Below, in pieces: positions 1 through 8,654 of a stretch of 57,840 nt of DNA. A program made the translations under genes and the position numbers. The stretch lies in NCBI GenBank assembly GCA_938003685.1, contig CALKXT010000157.1:1-57840 (forward strand), given 5' to 3'. The notes beneath the pieces are model-generated. The model saw only the letters and a list, made by a program, of their open reading frames with translations, did not search any database and had not been told where the DNA came from. The DNA is from an uncultured Sulfitobacter sp. (GTDB lineage: Bacteria; Pseudomonadota; Alphaproteobacteria; Rhodobacterales; Rhodobacteraceae). How positions within the stretch are numbered: the first letter of the stretch is position 1; each line of letters begins with the position of its first letter.

Positions 1-705
1 CATGATCTCATGGCCAAGTTCGATGTACTGGCGCAGATAGCGACAGCTCAACTTGCCTTGGTGGTAGTTAAACAATGACGACATGCCGGGTTTGTCCGCA
101 CCCAAATGGGCATAGAAAAACTGTTTGTAAAAGATACCTAAATATTCAGGGTGGTTTTCCAGTATCTCATTGTAAATGCTTGCAACGCTCACAAGGCTGC
201 TCAATCCGCCGGTTTTGGCTTTTCGCAGACACAGCAGACCCACAACATCTGATGGATCTGTATGATACGGCAGGTACAAGTTGGTCTGATACACGCGCGA
301 ATTCTTGTCCGTAGGGTCCGCGACGTTCATCACTGTACCTAGCAAATCACCAGCCGGATTTTGCCCAACAGGTTCGCCCATGTGCAGGCCAAGCGCATAA
401 TAGATAAGGTTTATTTGGGCTTCTGAATAGCGTTCGATTGGCAGGCCGCGCAGCAATAGAAACCCGCGCCCATTCTCTAACTCTTGGCTGAATTCATCAA
501 AACGTCGTGTCAGGCTTGGCAGTGGGAAGTCATCCTTGGACAGCTTTGGAAATGTGATGCCGTTGTTTTCAAGCATCGCCAATGCGGTGTCGATGTCGGC
601 AATATTTTCTGACGTTAGCTTGCAAATCCAAGAGCTGTCTTGGTCAAAATCTTGGGCCACCCAAGCGGCAGGTCCAGTGATCTTACTTTTCAAAATTGTA
701 CCCAT
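1..705 (-). CDS. TauD/TfdA family dioxygenase, 3' end outside window
   Basis: An uninterrupted minus-strand frame of 235 codons starts at ATG 703-705 and runs off the left edge, so the C-terminus is missing. It begins MGTILKSKITGPAAWVAQDF. The segment YLPYHTDPSDVVG, about residues 148-160, carries the HxD pair that binds Fe(II) in 2-oxoglutarate-dependent dioxygenases of the TauD/TfdA superfamily; the distal His and the Arg that binds 2-oxoglutarate would lie beyond the edge. The motif GRGFLLLRGLPIERYS just before it is typical of the TfdA subgroup. Substrate cannot be told. The gene is divergent from tupBCA with 237 bp between, in which I see no clear operator. Confidence 0.8.
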   Translation of the reverse strand, partial: MGTILKSKITGPAAWVAQDFDQDSSWICKLTSENIADIDTALAMLENNGITFPKLSKDDFPLPSLTRRFDEFSQELENGRGFLLLRGLPIERYSEAQINLIYYALGLHMGEPVGQNPAGDLLGTVMNVADPTDKNSRVYQTNLYLPYHTDPSDVVGLLCLRKAKTGGLSSLVSVASIYNEILENHPEYLGIFYKQFFYAHLGADKPGMSSLFNYHQGKLSCRYLRQYIELGHEIM

Positions 706-942
706 TTGGTGATCTTCCAATCGACTGAATTCCCTGACGCTCAAGGTTACTCAAATTTCACAGTGTTGGAAGGCTTTTCATGACGTTTTAGAGGTCGTAA
801 CGATGATAATTTACTTTCAGTCGTATAATGTGTGGCTCTGGCCGATCAGAAAGTGAAAGCCAAGCTTATTGCCTTTTCAGTCATCCCTGATATTGCGGAT
901 TAAGCACATTTGCGCCTTGATAACTGACGGACAAACCGCACC

Positions 943-1647
943 ATGAATGACATTCTGTCCGGTATCCAAGCCGCCTTTTGGCTAATCGTGACGCTTGATG
1001 CCGATTTGATCGAAATCACGTTGCGGTCCTTGCAGGTCAGCCTATCGGCGTTGGTCATTGCATCTGTGTTGGCCTTGCCCTTTGGCACATGGCTGGCGGT
1101 ACGTAGGTTTCGCTATCGCCGGGCGACAATTGCCACGCTAAATGCCTTGATGGGATTGCCACCTGTTGTTGTTGGGTTGATTGTCTATCTGCTGTTGTCC
1201 CGCTCCGGCCCCTTTGGGGTTTTGGGCCTCTTATTTACACCCACTGCGATGATCATCGCGCAGGTGATCATCATCACGCCGCTGATCGCATCCATTGCCC
1301 ATCAGGCGATGCGTGAACTTTGGGCCGAATACCACGATTTACTGATCTCTTTGAACACAACCAAACGACAACGCATAATGACGTTAATTTGGGATGGTCG
1401 GCGCGCATTGCTAACGGCGGGGTTGGCTGGATTTGGCCGTGCCATTGGCGAAGTTGGCGCGATCATGATTGTTGGTGGTAACATTGATCATGCCACGCGG
1501 GTTTTGACGACGGCGATTGCCCTTGAAACCGGCAAGGGCGATTTTGAACTGGCGCTTGGCCTTGGCTTTGTCTTGATTGCGCTGGCTTTACTGGTGAATT
1601 TTGGCATCCATAGCCTGTCAAAGACCGAACGGGAGGGCAGGTGGTGA
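943..1647 (+). CDS. tupB: Tungstate ABC transporter permease TupB
   Basis: 234-residue inner-membrane protein with five or six hydrophobic segments, the usual size of a ModB/TupB permease that forms the transport channel as a homodimer. The cytoplasmic coupling stretch reads GRAIGEVGAIMIVGGNI near residues 165-181, which matches TupB more closely than molybdate ModB. The start ATG follows a weak ribosome site. The next gene overlaps its stop codon and the binding protein follows, so the three form one transcript in the order permease, ATPase, binding protein. Known role of the family is high-affinity tungstate uptake for tungstopterin enzymes; specificity here is by homology only. Confidence 0.85.
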   Translation: MNDILSGIQAAFWLIVTLDADLIEITLRSLQVSLSALVIASVLALPFGTWLAVRRFRYRRATIATLNALMGLPPVVVGLIVYLLLSRSGPFGVLGLLFTPTAMIIAQVIIITPLIASIAHQAMRELWAEYHDLLISLNTTKRQRIMTLIWDGRRALLTAGLAGFGRAIGEVGAIMIVGGNIDHATRVLTTAIALETGKGDFELALGLGFVLIALALLVNFGIHSLSKTEREGRW

Positions 1648-2357
1648 CCCATTCCATGTCTGTCAGCCTACACAAAATGCATGTCAAACGGCGCGGCAAG
1701 AGTATTCTTGGCCCGATAGATTTAGAATTGGCACCAACGGGTTTCACGATGGTGTTGGGACCAAATGGGGCAGGCAAAACCACGCTGCTTAAGGTGCTGC
1801 ATGGGATCGAACGTGTTTCAAGCGGTTCGGTGCAATGGTCGGTATCGGGCGCGCAGGCCCAACAAGAACAAGCCTATGTGTTTCAAAGTCCGATCATGCT
1901 GCGCCGTTCTGTAAGTCAAAATTTGGCTTACCCGCTACAGATCAGCGGCATAAGCAAGGCTGAGATTACGGGGCGCGTTGAAACATGGCTGGACCGTATC
2001 GGCCTTAGTAACATGGCCGAACGGCCCGCCACACGATTGTCCGGGGGGGAGCGTCAAAAACTGGCACTGGGTCGCGCGTTGATCCGCGATCCTCAAGTGT
2101 TGTTTTTGGATGAACCCTGCGCCAACCTTGATGGCCGTTCCACCCGCGAGATTGAGGCATTACTGCTCAATACGCTTCACACTGGCACGCGCATCATTAT
2201 GACCACCCACGACATCGGCCAAGCACGCCGCCTTGCCAGTGATGTTGTGTTTCTGTTGAATGGTGAATTGCACGAACAAGGCCGCGCCACCGAATTTTTT
2301 GATGAACCTAAAACCCCCGAAGCCAAAGCATTCCTAAATGGAGACATCGTCGAATGA
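1644..2357 (+). CDS. tupC: Tungstate ABC transporter ATP-binding protein TupC
   Basis: Single ABC ATPase domain of 237 residues that energises TupB. Walker A GPNGAGKTT, signature LSGGERQK and Walker B VLFLDEPCANLD are all intact, followed by the switch histidine in TTHD. There is no C-terminal regulatory domain, unlike ModC. I place the start at GTG 1644 because it overlaps the tupB stop as GTGA and lies six bases after GGGAGGG; GTG 1641 and ATG 1656 are in frame and possible. The stop overlaps the tupA start by 4 bp. Confidence 0.85.
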   Translation: MTHSMSVSLHKMHVKRRGKSILGPIDLELAPTGFTMVLGPNGAGKTTLLKVLHGIERVSSGSVQWSVSGAQAQQEQAYVFQSPIMLRRSVSQNLAYPLQISGISKAEITGRVETWLDRIGLSNMAERPATRLSGGERQKLALGRALIRDPQVLFLDEPCANLDGRSTREIEALLLNTLHTGTRIIMTTHDIGQARRLASDVVFLLNGELHEQGRATEFFDEPKTPEAKAFLNGDIVE

Positions 2358-3151
2358 AACGTATAATTGCTGCATTTTTGATCCTGTTTTCAACGCAGCT
2401 GCACGCCGAAACCATGAAACTGGCTGTAACAACCAGCTTTCATAACTCAGGCCTGTCAGATGTTTTACTGCCCGTTATTCAGGACGAGATCGGAATAGAA
2501 GTACAACTGATTGTTGTCGGCACAGGTCAGGCATTGCGTTTAGGACGTGCAGGAGATGTGGACGCAATTTTAGTACATTCCAAGGCGGCAGAAGAGACGT
2601 TTGTGGAAGATGGCTATGGCACGCACCGCCGCGAAATTATGTACAATGATTTTGTGTTGATCGGCCCTGAAACGGACCCAGCACAGATCGCAGAGGCCGC
2701 CACTGCAAGCGGTGCGCTGCAAAAAATCGAAGCCATCCAAAGCACCTTTGTCAGTCGCGGTGATGACAGCGGCACGCACAAAAAAGAAACTTCGCTGTGG
2801 TCGTCAGCCGGGTTTGATGCGGCCAGTTTTGGTGCGTGGTACAAAGCCGTTGGATCAGGCATGGGGGCCAGTTTGAACACTGCTGCCGGCATTGACGCCT
2901 ATATCCTGTCGGATCGCGCAAGTTGGTTAAACTTTGGCAACAAAGGCGGCTTGGCAGTATTGTTTTCTGGTGATCCGGTGTTGTTCAATCAATATGCCTA
3001 TCTGCCGGTTGATCCAGAACGCCACCCACATGTAAACGCAACAGCCGCGCGCCAGTTAGAGGCGTGGTTGACCTCACCCACTGCCAAGGAATTGATCAAT
3101 ACCTACCAGATCGACGGAGAGGGCTTGTTCACGTTTAACGCCACACAATAA
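2354..3151 (+). CDS. tupA: Tungstate-binding periplasmic protein TupA
   Basis: 265 residues with an N-terminal signal peptide (MKRIIAAFLILFSTQLHA, cleavage after HA). The mature protein has the TupA hallmarks: a TTS stretch at its start, VGTGQALRLGRAGDVDAILVH, MYNDFVLIGP and SRGDDSGTHKKE, the last including residues that contact the oxyanion in known TupA proteins. It captures tungstate in the periplasm and delivers it to TupB. The TTS motif is followed by FHNSG rather than the more usual TTGLL, a small departure. It is the last gene of tupBCA; a weak GC-rich stem lies at 3158-3178 downstream. Confidence 0.88.
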   Translation: MKRIIAAFLILFSTQLHAETMKLAVTTSFHNSGLSDVLLPVIQDEIGIEVQLIVVGTGQALRLGRAGDVDAILVHSKAAEETFVEDGYGTHRREIMYNDFVLIGPETDPAQIAEAATASGALQKIEAIQSTFVSRGDDSGTHKKETSLWSSAGFDAASFGAWYKAVGSGMGASLNTAAGIDAYILSDRASWLNFGNKGGLAVLFSGDPVLFNQYAYLPVDPERHPHVNATAARQLEAWLTSPTAKELINTYQIDGEGLFTFNATQ

Positions 3152-3220
3152 ACCAGTTGCGCGTTGGGTAATCGCGCATGTGACCTTGCTGCTGTTGGGC
3201 GTCTTGCATAGTTTGCCCCA

Positions 3221-4546
3221 ATGAAACACCTTGTCCCTCTCGCAGTATGCGCATGTGCCGCAATGCCCCTTTACGCGCAGCAATTGCCCGCACCTGTTCA
3301 GGACGCCGCCTATAGCGTGACGGACCTGTCAGAGGCGAAACTGGGCCAGTTGTTGTTCTACGACCCCATCCTGTCTGGTAATCTACAAACCGCCTGTGCG
3401 ACCTGCCATCATCCTGCGCTTGGCACATCTGACGCCGTGTCGCTGTCATTTGGTGATGGCGGCATTGGCATGGGGCCAAAGCGTGTCGCGGACCCCAAAA
3501 ACATCCCCGAAGAGCGGATACCGCGCAATTCCCCGACGCTGTTCAATCTCGGCGCAGATGAATTCAAGGTGTTGTTTCATGATGGTCGTCTTGAGGCCGA
3601 TCCAACCCAGCCCGCAGGTATTCGCACTCCAATGGGCGGTGATATGTTGGCGGGGTTCACGTCAATCCTGTCGGCGCAAACCATGTTTCCGGTGCTCAGC
3701 CGGGATGAAATGGCGGGCTCCTTTGATGAGAACGATGTTGGCCGCCTCGTGCGTCAGGGCATTATTACGGGCGAGGGCGGTGCATGGGATGTCTTGTCAC
3801 GCCGTGTTGCTGCAATTCCAGAGTATGCCGTTCAATTTAAAGCGATCTATCCAGATGTGACTGCCCCGGATGACATCGCCTTCACGGACATTTCCAACGC
3901 AATTGCGGCGTTTGTGGCTTATGAATGGCGCTCTGATACGGCACCGTTTGATGGGGTTTTACGAGGTGAGGTGACCTTGGATGGTCCGGCGCTCAATGGC
4001 TTGGAATTGTTTTATGGCTCTGCGGGGTGCAGCATCTGCCACGCTGGTCCGTTCCTGACAGATCATCAGTTTCACGCCATGGGTGCCCCGCAAATCGGTC
4101 CCGGAAAATCGGCAACCTTTCAGGATCACAATCGCGATGATGGGCGCTTTCGCGTGACTGGACGCGAGCAAGACCGATATGCGTTTCGCACGCCCTCGCT
4201 GCGCAATATTGCGTTAAGCGGCCCTTATGGACATGCAGGTGCCCATTCTGACCTGTCCGATTTTATTGCAGACCACAGCGATCCAGTGCGCGGTTTGCAA
4301 GGCTGGGATCAATCAAAGGCCCTATTGCCAGCCTTTGCCCATGATGATTTTGCCGTGATGAATGACGCAAACCAAGTTCAACAGATTGCCAATGCAGTCG
4401 TTGCGCAACCTGTCACGCTGAATGAGGATGATGTCGCTGCAATTACCGCGTTTCTGGACACGTTGACCGACCCGATCAGTATCTCGGGCCGCTTGGGTGT
4501 GCCGGATGCGGTGCCAAGTGGCTTGGCTGTACCACTAATCGATTAA
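3221..4546 (+). CDS. Secreted di-heme cytochrome c peroxidase family protein (MbnH-like)
   Basis: 441 residues with a signal peptide (MKHLVPLAVCACAAMPLYA). Two covalent heme sites are visible: CATCH at residues 59-63 and CSICH at 270-274. The stretch RNSPTLFNLG followed by FHDGR, about 102-122, is characteristic of the MbnH/MauG-like branch, which often modifies or oxidises partner proteins rather than simply reducing peroxide. It acts in the periplasm. The stop codon overlaps the stop of the convergent FG-GAP gene by 4 bp, so the two are neighbours but not co-transcribed. The true substrate is unknown; ordinary peroxidase function remains possible. Confidence 0.82.
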   Translation: MKHLVPLAVCACAAMPLYAQQLPAPVQDAAYSVTDLSEAKLGQLLFYDPILSGNLQTACATCHHPALGTSDAVSLSFGDGGIGMGPKRVADPKNIPEERIPRNSPTLFNLGADEFKVLFHDGRLEADPTQPAGIRTPMGGDMLAGFTSILSAQTMFPVLSRDEMAGSFDENDVGRLVRQGIITGEGGAWDVLSRRVAAIPEYAVQFKAIYPDVTAPDDIAFTDISNAIAAFVAYEWRSDTAPFDGVLRGEVTLDGPALNGLELFYGSAGCSICHAGPFLTDHQFHAMGAPQIGPGKSATFQDHNRDDGRFRVTGREQDRYAFRTPSLRNIALSGPYGHAGAHSDLSDFIADHSDPVRGLQGWDQSKALLPAFAHDDFAVMNDANQVQQIANAVVAQPVTLNEDDVAAITAFLDTLTDPISISGRLGVPDAVPSGLAVPLID

Positions 4547-6036
4547 GGTTTGGTGATCACACGTCTGTCGCCCGCGTTGGCTTCGACCTGTGTCATGCTG
4601 CCATCTGGCCATGAAACCCGCACCAAAGCCGCTGTTTCATCGCCCAGCCCAAAGTGATGTGGCAGCATCTGCCCACCCGCATGGCCGCCCCCGATTGCGT
4701 GTTGTACACTCTGCGTAAGCGTGCCGGATGTCACTGTTATTACAGCCCCAATTGCATCGCGATTGCCGCCATTCTGTGCAACGGACACGCTGATCCAATT
4801 GCCAGTTTGCGGTGTGACATTGCGATAGATTTCCAGCTTAGCACGTCGGTTTGATACAATCAGGTCCAAGCGGCCATCCAGATCAAAATCGGCAAAAGCC
4901 GCGCCTCGTGATCGTTCCATCGTTGCGACACCTGCCGCCACAGAGACTTCTGTGAAACTGCCGTCGGCGTTCTGTTTCAGCAAGGTGTTCGGGTCACGCA
5001 TCGCCATACCCGGCATCTGGTCGACATTGCCTTTGGCGATAAACAAATCCGTGCGGCCGTCATTGTCCACATCGCCAAACTCAGCATGCCAGCCTGTTGA
5101 AGGGCGCCCATCATCCCCGATATGAGGCCGCTGTGCATAGCTGCCGACGCTATAATCCGCAGCGGCATATCCGCCACCGGGCAAGGCAAATTGCAACAGT
5201 TGATCCCCCATGGAGGTCAACATCACTTCATCCAGTCCGTCACCGTTTAAATCACGACTGGCAATGCCCATTCCCCAAAGTGCAACATTGTTCCAGCCAT
5301 CGGATGCGTCTAAAAACCGTTGATCGGTGATGTCCCACATCTGTTCATGTCCATCCGAGACATAATAATGCCTGTCATTGGACAGCCGCAGGGTTTGACG
5401 TTCACGTGAATCCTTGGCTGCGAGGATCGATAGCGGACAATAGCCGGGCTGAAGCAATTCTGCCATATACTCTTGGCCTGTGGGGCGTAAGATCACATTG
5501 TCATCACAGGCACGAAACGGGCCGTCTGGATCATTGCGATCTACATAATTGCCAACCGCCAGAGTGGGTCGCTGATCACCGTCTTCCCACCATGCAGTAA
5601 AGGCGGTGCTCCACTTGTCGTCCTGTGGAATACCCATGGTTTGTGTGGCATCATGAAAGGTGCAATTGCCTGTGCCTTTGAGGATGCGATTTTGCCCCAC
5701 GCGCAGGACGAATAGGTCCAAGATACCATCTGCATCCATATCGATCGGATAAGCACCTGTGACACCCAACAGCACAGGAATTTTGATGGCGCTAAACTCG
5801 AACCCACCGTTATTGCGGATCAACTGGGCTGGGTTTTGACCGCCTGCGGCAAAGACATCGGCCAATGCGTCACCATTGCAATCAAATACCGCCAAACCAC
5901 CGCCCACGAAATGTTCCCAGCCACCAGCATAGACATGCGTGGGTAGATTGGATGAATAATCCTTGAACAGAGGGTCAGCATGGGCGTGTTGCGCTGCGAC
6001 AAACGCTATTACCGCACCTAAACATAGGCGTATCAT
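4543..6036 (-). CDS. Secreted CRTAC1/FG-GAP repeat protein with ASPIC/UnbV domain
   Basis: 497 residues with signal peptide MIRLCLGAVIAFVAAQHAHA. At least five calcium-binding FG-GAP style loops are visible (DCNGDALADVF, DMDADGILDLF, DLNGDGLDEVM, DVDNDGRTDLF, DFDLDGRLDLI), indicating a beta-propeller. The last 100 residues (GNRDAIGAVITV, GGGHAGGQMLPHHFGLG, VSWPDGS) form an ASPIC/UnbV domain. No enzymatic function is established for the family. The start overlaps the ROK regulator stop by 4 bp, so it is probably translated from the same messenger. It faces the di-heme peroxidase gene, which could make it a periplasmic partner or substrate; that is inference. Confidence 0.8.
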   Translation of the reverse strand: MIRLCLGAVIAFVAAQHAHADPLFKDYSSNLPTHVYAGGWEHFVGGGLAVFDCNGDALADVFAAGGQNPAQLIRNNGGFEFSAIKIPVLLGVTGAYPIDMDADGILDLFVLRVGQNRILKGTGNCTFHDATQTMGIPQDDKWSTAFTAWWEDGDQRPTLAVGNYVDRNDPDGPFRACDDNVILRPTGQEYMAELLQPGYCPLSILAAKDSRERQTLRLSNDRHYYVSDGHEQMWDITDQRFLDASDGWNNVALWGMGIASRDLNGDGLDEVMLTSMGDQLLQFALPGGGYAAADYSVGSYAQRPHIGDDGRPSTGWHAEFGDVDNDGRTDLFIAKGNVDQMPGMAMRDPNTLLKQNADGSFTEVSVAAGVATMERSRGAAFADFDLDGRLDLIVSNRRAKLEIYRNVTPQTGNWISVSVAQNGGNRDAIGAVITVTSGTLTQSVQHAIGGGHAGGQMLPHHFGLGDETAALVRVSWPDGSMTQVEANAGDRRVITKP

Positions 6037-7283
6037 GGCGTGTGACCCACCATCAAATCGGTTAATGCTGCAAGGGCAGGGACGGTGCCGCCGCGCGCCC
6101 AGACCAGATCGTCCCAGATGTGGATTTCGATCTGACAGGGCTGCCGGCTGCTCGACAAGGTTAGCTTTTGCATCTCGGTGAAAACCTCGTCGGCGTGTAG
6201 ATAGTCATAACGCATGCGTTCGCCTGACAGAATGATCAACGGCGGGTCAAACAATTGTACGACATTCGAAAGGCCAACTGACAAAAATCGACCTGCACGG
6301 CGGAAAATTGTTTCAGCGGCACTGTGACCAGCTTTGGCTTTTTCAAACAGCAGATCAAGCAGTTCCTCGTGGTTTTTCGGGTTACTTTCTGCGTTGTCTA
6401 ATGCTGTTGCCGCCTCTCGGGTCAGGGCATAATCGCCTAGATATGCCTCAAGGCAGCCGCGTTGCCCACATCTGCATAAAGCCCCATCAAGTTGAACTTT
6501 GGTATGACCCAGCTCCAGCCCAACACCGTGGCTACCGCGATATAGTCGGTTGTTCAAAACCAAGGCCATGCCGACGCCATTTTCTATGGTGACAACTGCG
6601 AAATCCGTCTTATCCCGCCCAACGCCAAACCAAAGTTCGGAGAGGGTCAACATGTTGGTATCATTGTCCAAAAATAGCGGGGCATCGAATTTTTCTGAAA
6701 ATGCAGCACCCAAATCTACGTTTGTGTCTTTGAGCAGGGAACACCAACTGATCCTGCCACTTGTCTGATCTACAATGCCGGGGATACCGATCCCGACGGC
6801 ACCAATGTCTTTGCGTGACATTTGCGCATTTGCGATCACCAGATCAATCAAGATGATGATTTCATCTAATAGGTCACTGGAGGTACGCCTCTTGTTTGAA
6901 GACGGGACGTTGGCCGTGTTCACCACCGTACCTGCAAAATCGCAAAGCACAGCAGAATGTTGTTTGGACGACAGCTTGATCCCAATGGCATAAGCCGCTT
7001 CTGGCACGACCTCTAGGGCAACACGTGGGCGCCCACGACCCATCTCGCGCGCAGGTGTGTCCACTTCACGCAGCAATCCCGATGCAATCAAATCAGCGGT
7101 TAGCGTCGTTGCGCTGGCAGCACTAATCTGTAGCGCATGGGTGATGTCAGCGCGTGCGGCCTGTCCACTTGCGCGCACATGCTGAAAAACCTGTTGCCGA
7201 AGGGCCGGCAGTTTTGCATTCTCGCCCTCTAACAGGGGGCCGCAGCCTGCGGTTTTCTTGAGACCTTCAATATATTTTATCAT
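6033..7283 (-). CDS. xylR: ROK family transcriptional regulator, probable xylose repressor XylR
   Basis: 416 residues. A winged-helix domain occupies about residues 25-95 (LPALRQQVFQHVRASG, ISAASATTLTADLIASGLL), followed by a sugar-kinase-like ROK domain. The ROK zinc motif is present as CRCGQRGCLEAY, and GVGLELGH gives the His/Glu sugar contacts. ROK repressors of the XylR type release DNA when they bind the sugar. The gene is transcribed away from xylF across a 202-bp gap that holds inverted repeats, so control of xylFHGBA and of itself is the simplest reading. It shares a 4-bp overlap with the FG-GAP protein gene downstream, an odd companion for a sugar regulator. Confidence 0.82.
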   Translation of the reverse strand: MIKYIEGLKKTAGCGPLLEGENAKLPALRQQVFQHVRASGQAARADITHALQISAASATTLTADLIASGLLREVDTPAREMGRGRPRVALEVVPEAAYAIGIKLSSKQHSAVLCDFAGTVVNTANVPSSNKRRTSSDLLDEIIILIDLVIANAQMSRKDIGAVGIGIPGIVDQTSGRISWCSLLKDTNVDLGAAFSEKFDAPLFLDNDTNMLTLSELWFGVGRDKTDFAVVTIENGVGMALVLNNRLYRGSHGVGLELGHTKVQLDGALCRCGQRGCLEAYLGDYALTREAATALDNAESNPKNHEELLDLLFEKAKAGHSAAETIFRRAGRFLSVGLSNVVQLFDPPLIILSGERMRYDYLHADEVFTEMQKLTLSSSRQPCQIEIHIWDDLVWARGGTVPALAALTDLMVGHTP

Positions 7284-7309
7284 ATAAAAAAATTACCCTG
7301 AAAGTCAGC

Positions 7310-7326
7310 CATATCCAAACGATATG
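7310..7326. promoter_or_regulatory. Candidate XylR operator (inverted repeat)
   Basis: CATATC-CAAAC-GATATG is a perfect 6-bp inverted repeat with a 5-bp spacer. The flanks TCAG and CTGA continue the symmetry with a one-base offset. It lies 27 bp upstream of the regulator start and 160 bp upstream of xylF, inside an AT-rich divergent promoter region. Assignment to XylR rests on position only. Confidence 0.45.
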
Positions 7327-7429
7327 CTGAATTTTACGTATGAAAAAGGGTGAAAATGTAATTTTTGACCACAATGTTGCATTTTTTATTTTTAAAACTG
7401 AAATTAATCGCTACAGTGAGCCTACTAAG

Positions 7430-7464
7430 CGAGTCACGTGACTCGTCCCCGGAAACTGCCGGGG
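7430..7464 (+). promoter_or_regulatory. Palindrome and stem-loop in the xylF leader
   Basis: Two structures lie side by side just upstream of xylF. CGAGTCACGTGACTCG (7430-7445) is a perfect 16-bp palindrome, and CCCCGG-AAACTG-CCGGGG (7447-7464) is a 6-bp stem with a 6-base loop. The ribosome site GGGAGGA follows at 7474-7480. The first could be an operator; the second could be a 5' messenger stabiliser. Neither is a terminator, as no T run follows. Confidence 0.4.
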
Positions 7465-7485
7465 AGATCTTTTGGGAGGAATATC

Positions 7486-8514
7486 ATGAATAAATATATC
7501 ATCGCAGCTGCTGTTGCGGTTTCTGGCTTTGGATCCGCTGCCTTTGCGGACGGCCACGGCGTAACGGTTGGCGTGAGCTGGTCAAACTTTCAGGAAGAGC
7601 GCTGGAAAACAGACGAGGCAGCAATCAAGGCTGCATTGGAAGCGGCGGGTGCAAAATATGTATCAGCAGATGCGCAATCATCATCAGCCAAGCAGCTTTC
7701 AGATGTTGAAAGCCTGATTGCACAGGGTGTCGATGCCTTGATCATTCTGGCGCAAGACGCCGCAGCGATTGGTCCCGCCGTTGATGCCGCAGATGCCGAA
7801 GGTATCCCGGTTGTTGCCTATGACCGTCTGATCGAAGATGGTCGTGCGTTTTATCTGACATTTGACAACGTCGAAGTTGGTCGCATGCAGGCCCGCGCCG
7901 TTCTCGAAGCGCAGCCGACCGGCAACTACGTCATGATAAAAGGCTCACCTACCGATCCAAACGCAGATTTCTTGCGTGGCGGTCAGCAGGAAGTGCTGCA
8001 AGCCGCTCTTGATAGTGGTGCGATCAACATCGTTGATGAAGCTTATACAGATGGTTGGTTGCCTGCGAACGCACAGCGCAACATGGAGCAAATCCTGACA
8101 GCCAATGACAACAAAGTTGATGCTGTTGTCGCGTCTAACGATGGTACTGCTGGTGGTGCTGTAGCCGCGCTGACTGCACAGGGCATGGAAGGTATTCCAG
8201 TGTCTGGTCAAGACGGCGATCATGCAGCCTTGAACCGTGTCGCATTGGGTACGCAGACTGTATCCGTCTGGAAGGACGCACGTGAGCTTGGCAAATCAGC
8301 AGGCGAGATCGCTGTTGCTTTGGCAGGTGACAGCGCAGTGATGGTAGAGGGTTCCAACAAGTGGACATCCCCAGCGGGCACTGAAATGTCGTCTATGTTC
8401 CTTGCGCCTGTCCCAGTTACCGCAGCCAATTTGACTGTTGTGACGGACGCGGGCTGGATCACGGTTGAGGCGCTGTGCCAGGGCGTCACAAACGGACCTG
8501 CACCTTGTAACTAA
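7486..8514 (+). CDS. xylF: D-xylose ABC transporter periplasmic binding protein XylF
   Basis: 342 residues. The start is ATG 7486 because it follows GGGAGGA at the right distance and opens a clean signal peptide ([21 protein letters not shown]); an in-frame GTG at 7438 would add 16 residues without signal character. The mature protein is a type I periplasmic sugar-binding fold: [17 protein letters not shown] at the start, [28 protein letters not shown] and [16 protein letters not shown] are close to XylF. It captures xylose and delivers it to XylH/XylG. It is the first gene of xylFHGBA, separated from xylH by 140 bp with a stem-loop. Confidence 0.92.
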   Translation: MNKYIIAAAVAVSGFGSAAFADGHGVTVGVSWSNFQEERWKTDEAAIKAALEAAGAKYVSADAQSSSAKQLSDVESLIAQGVDALIILAQDAAAIGPAVDAADAEGIPVVAYDRLIEDGRAFYLTFDNVEVGRMQARAVLEAQPTGNYVMIKGSPTDPNADFLRGGQQEVLQAALDSGAINIVDEAYTDGWLPANAQRNMEQILTANDNKVDAVVASNDGTAGGAVAALTAQGMEGIPVSGQDGDHAALNRVALGTQTVSVWKDARELGKSAGEIAVALAGDSAVMVEGSNKWTSPAGTEMSSMFLAPVPVTAANLTVVTDAGWITVEALCQGVTNGPAPCN

Positions 8515-8545
8515 GCGTTTATTGGGTTCTGCCCAATTATCCACA

Positions 8546-8567
8546 GGCCCTGCCGTTTGGCGGGGCC
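8546..8567 (+). terminator. Stem-loop between xylF and xylH (partial terminator or mRNA stabiliser)
   Basis: GGCCCTGCC-GTTT-GGCGGGGCC forms a 9-bp stem with one G-T pair and a 4-base loop, 32 bp after the xylF stop. No T run follows, so it more likely protects the xylF 3' end or attenuates than ends transcription fully. Such placement raises binding protein over permease. Confidence 0.5.
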
Positions 8568-8654
8568 ACCCAAAACCCCATAAAATTTATTGCCTCCTGT
8601 CCTCTGGCTATTTTAGCGGGATGTATCGGCATAAACTCTGAACGGAGACCGGCC

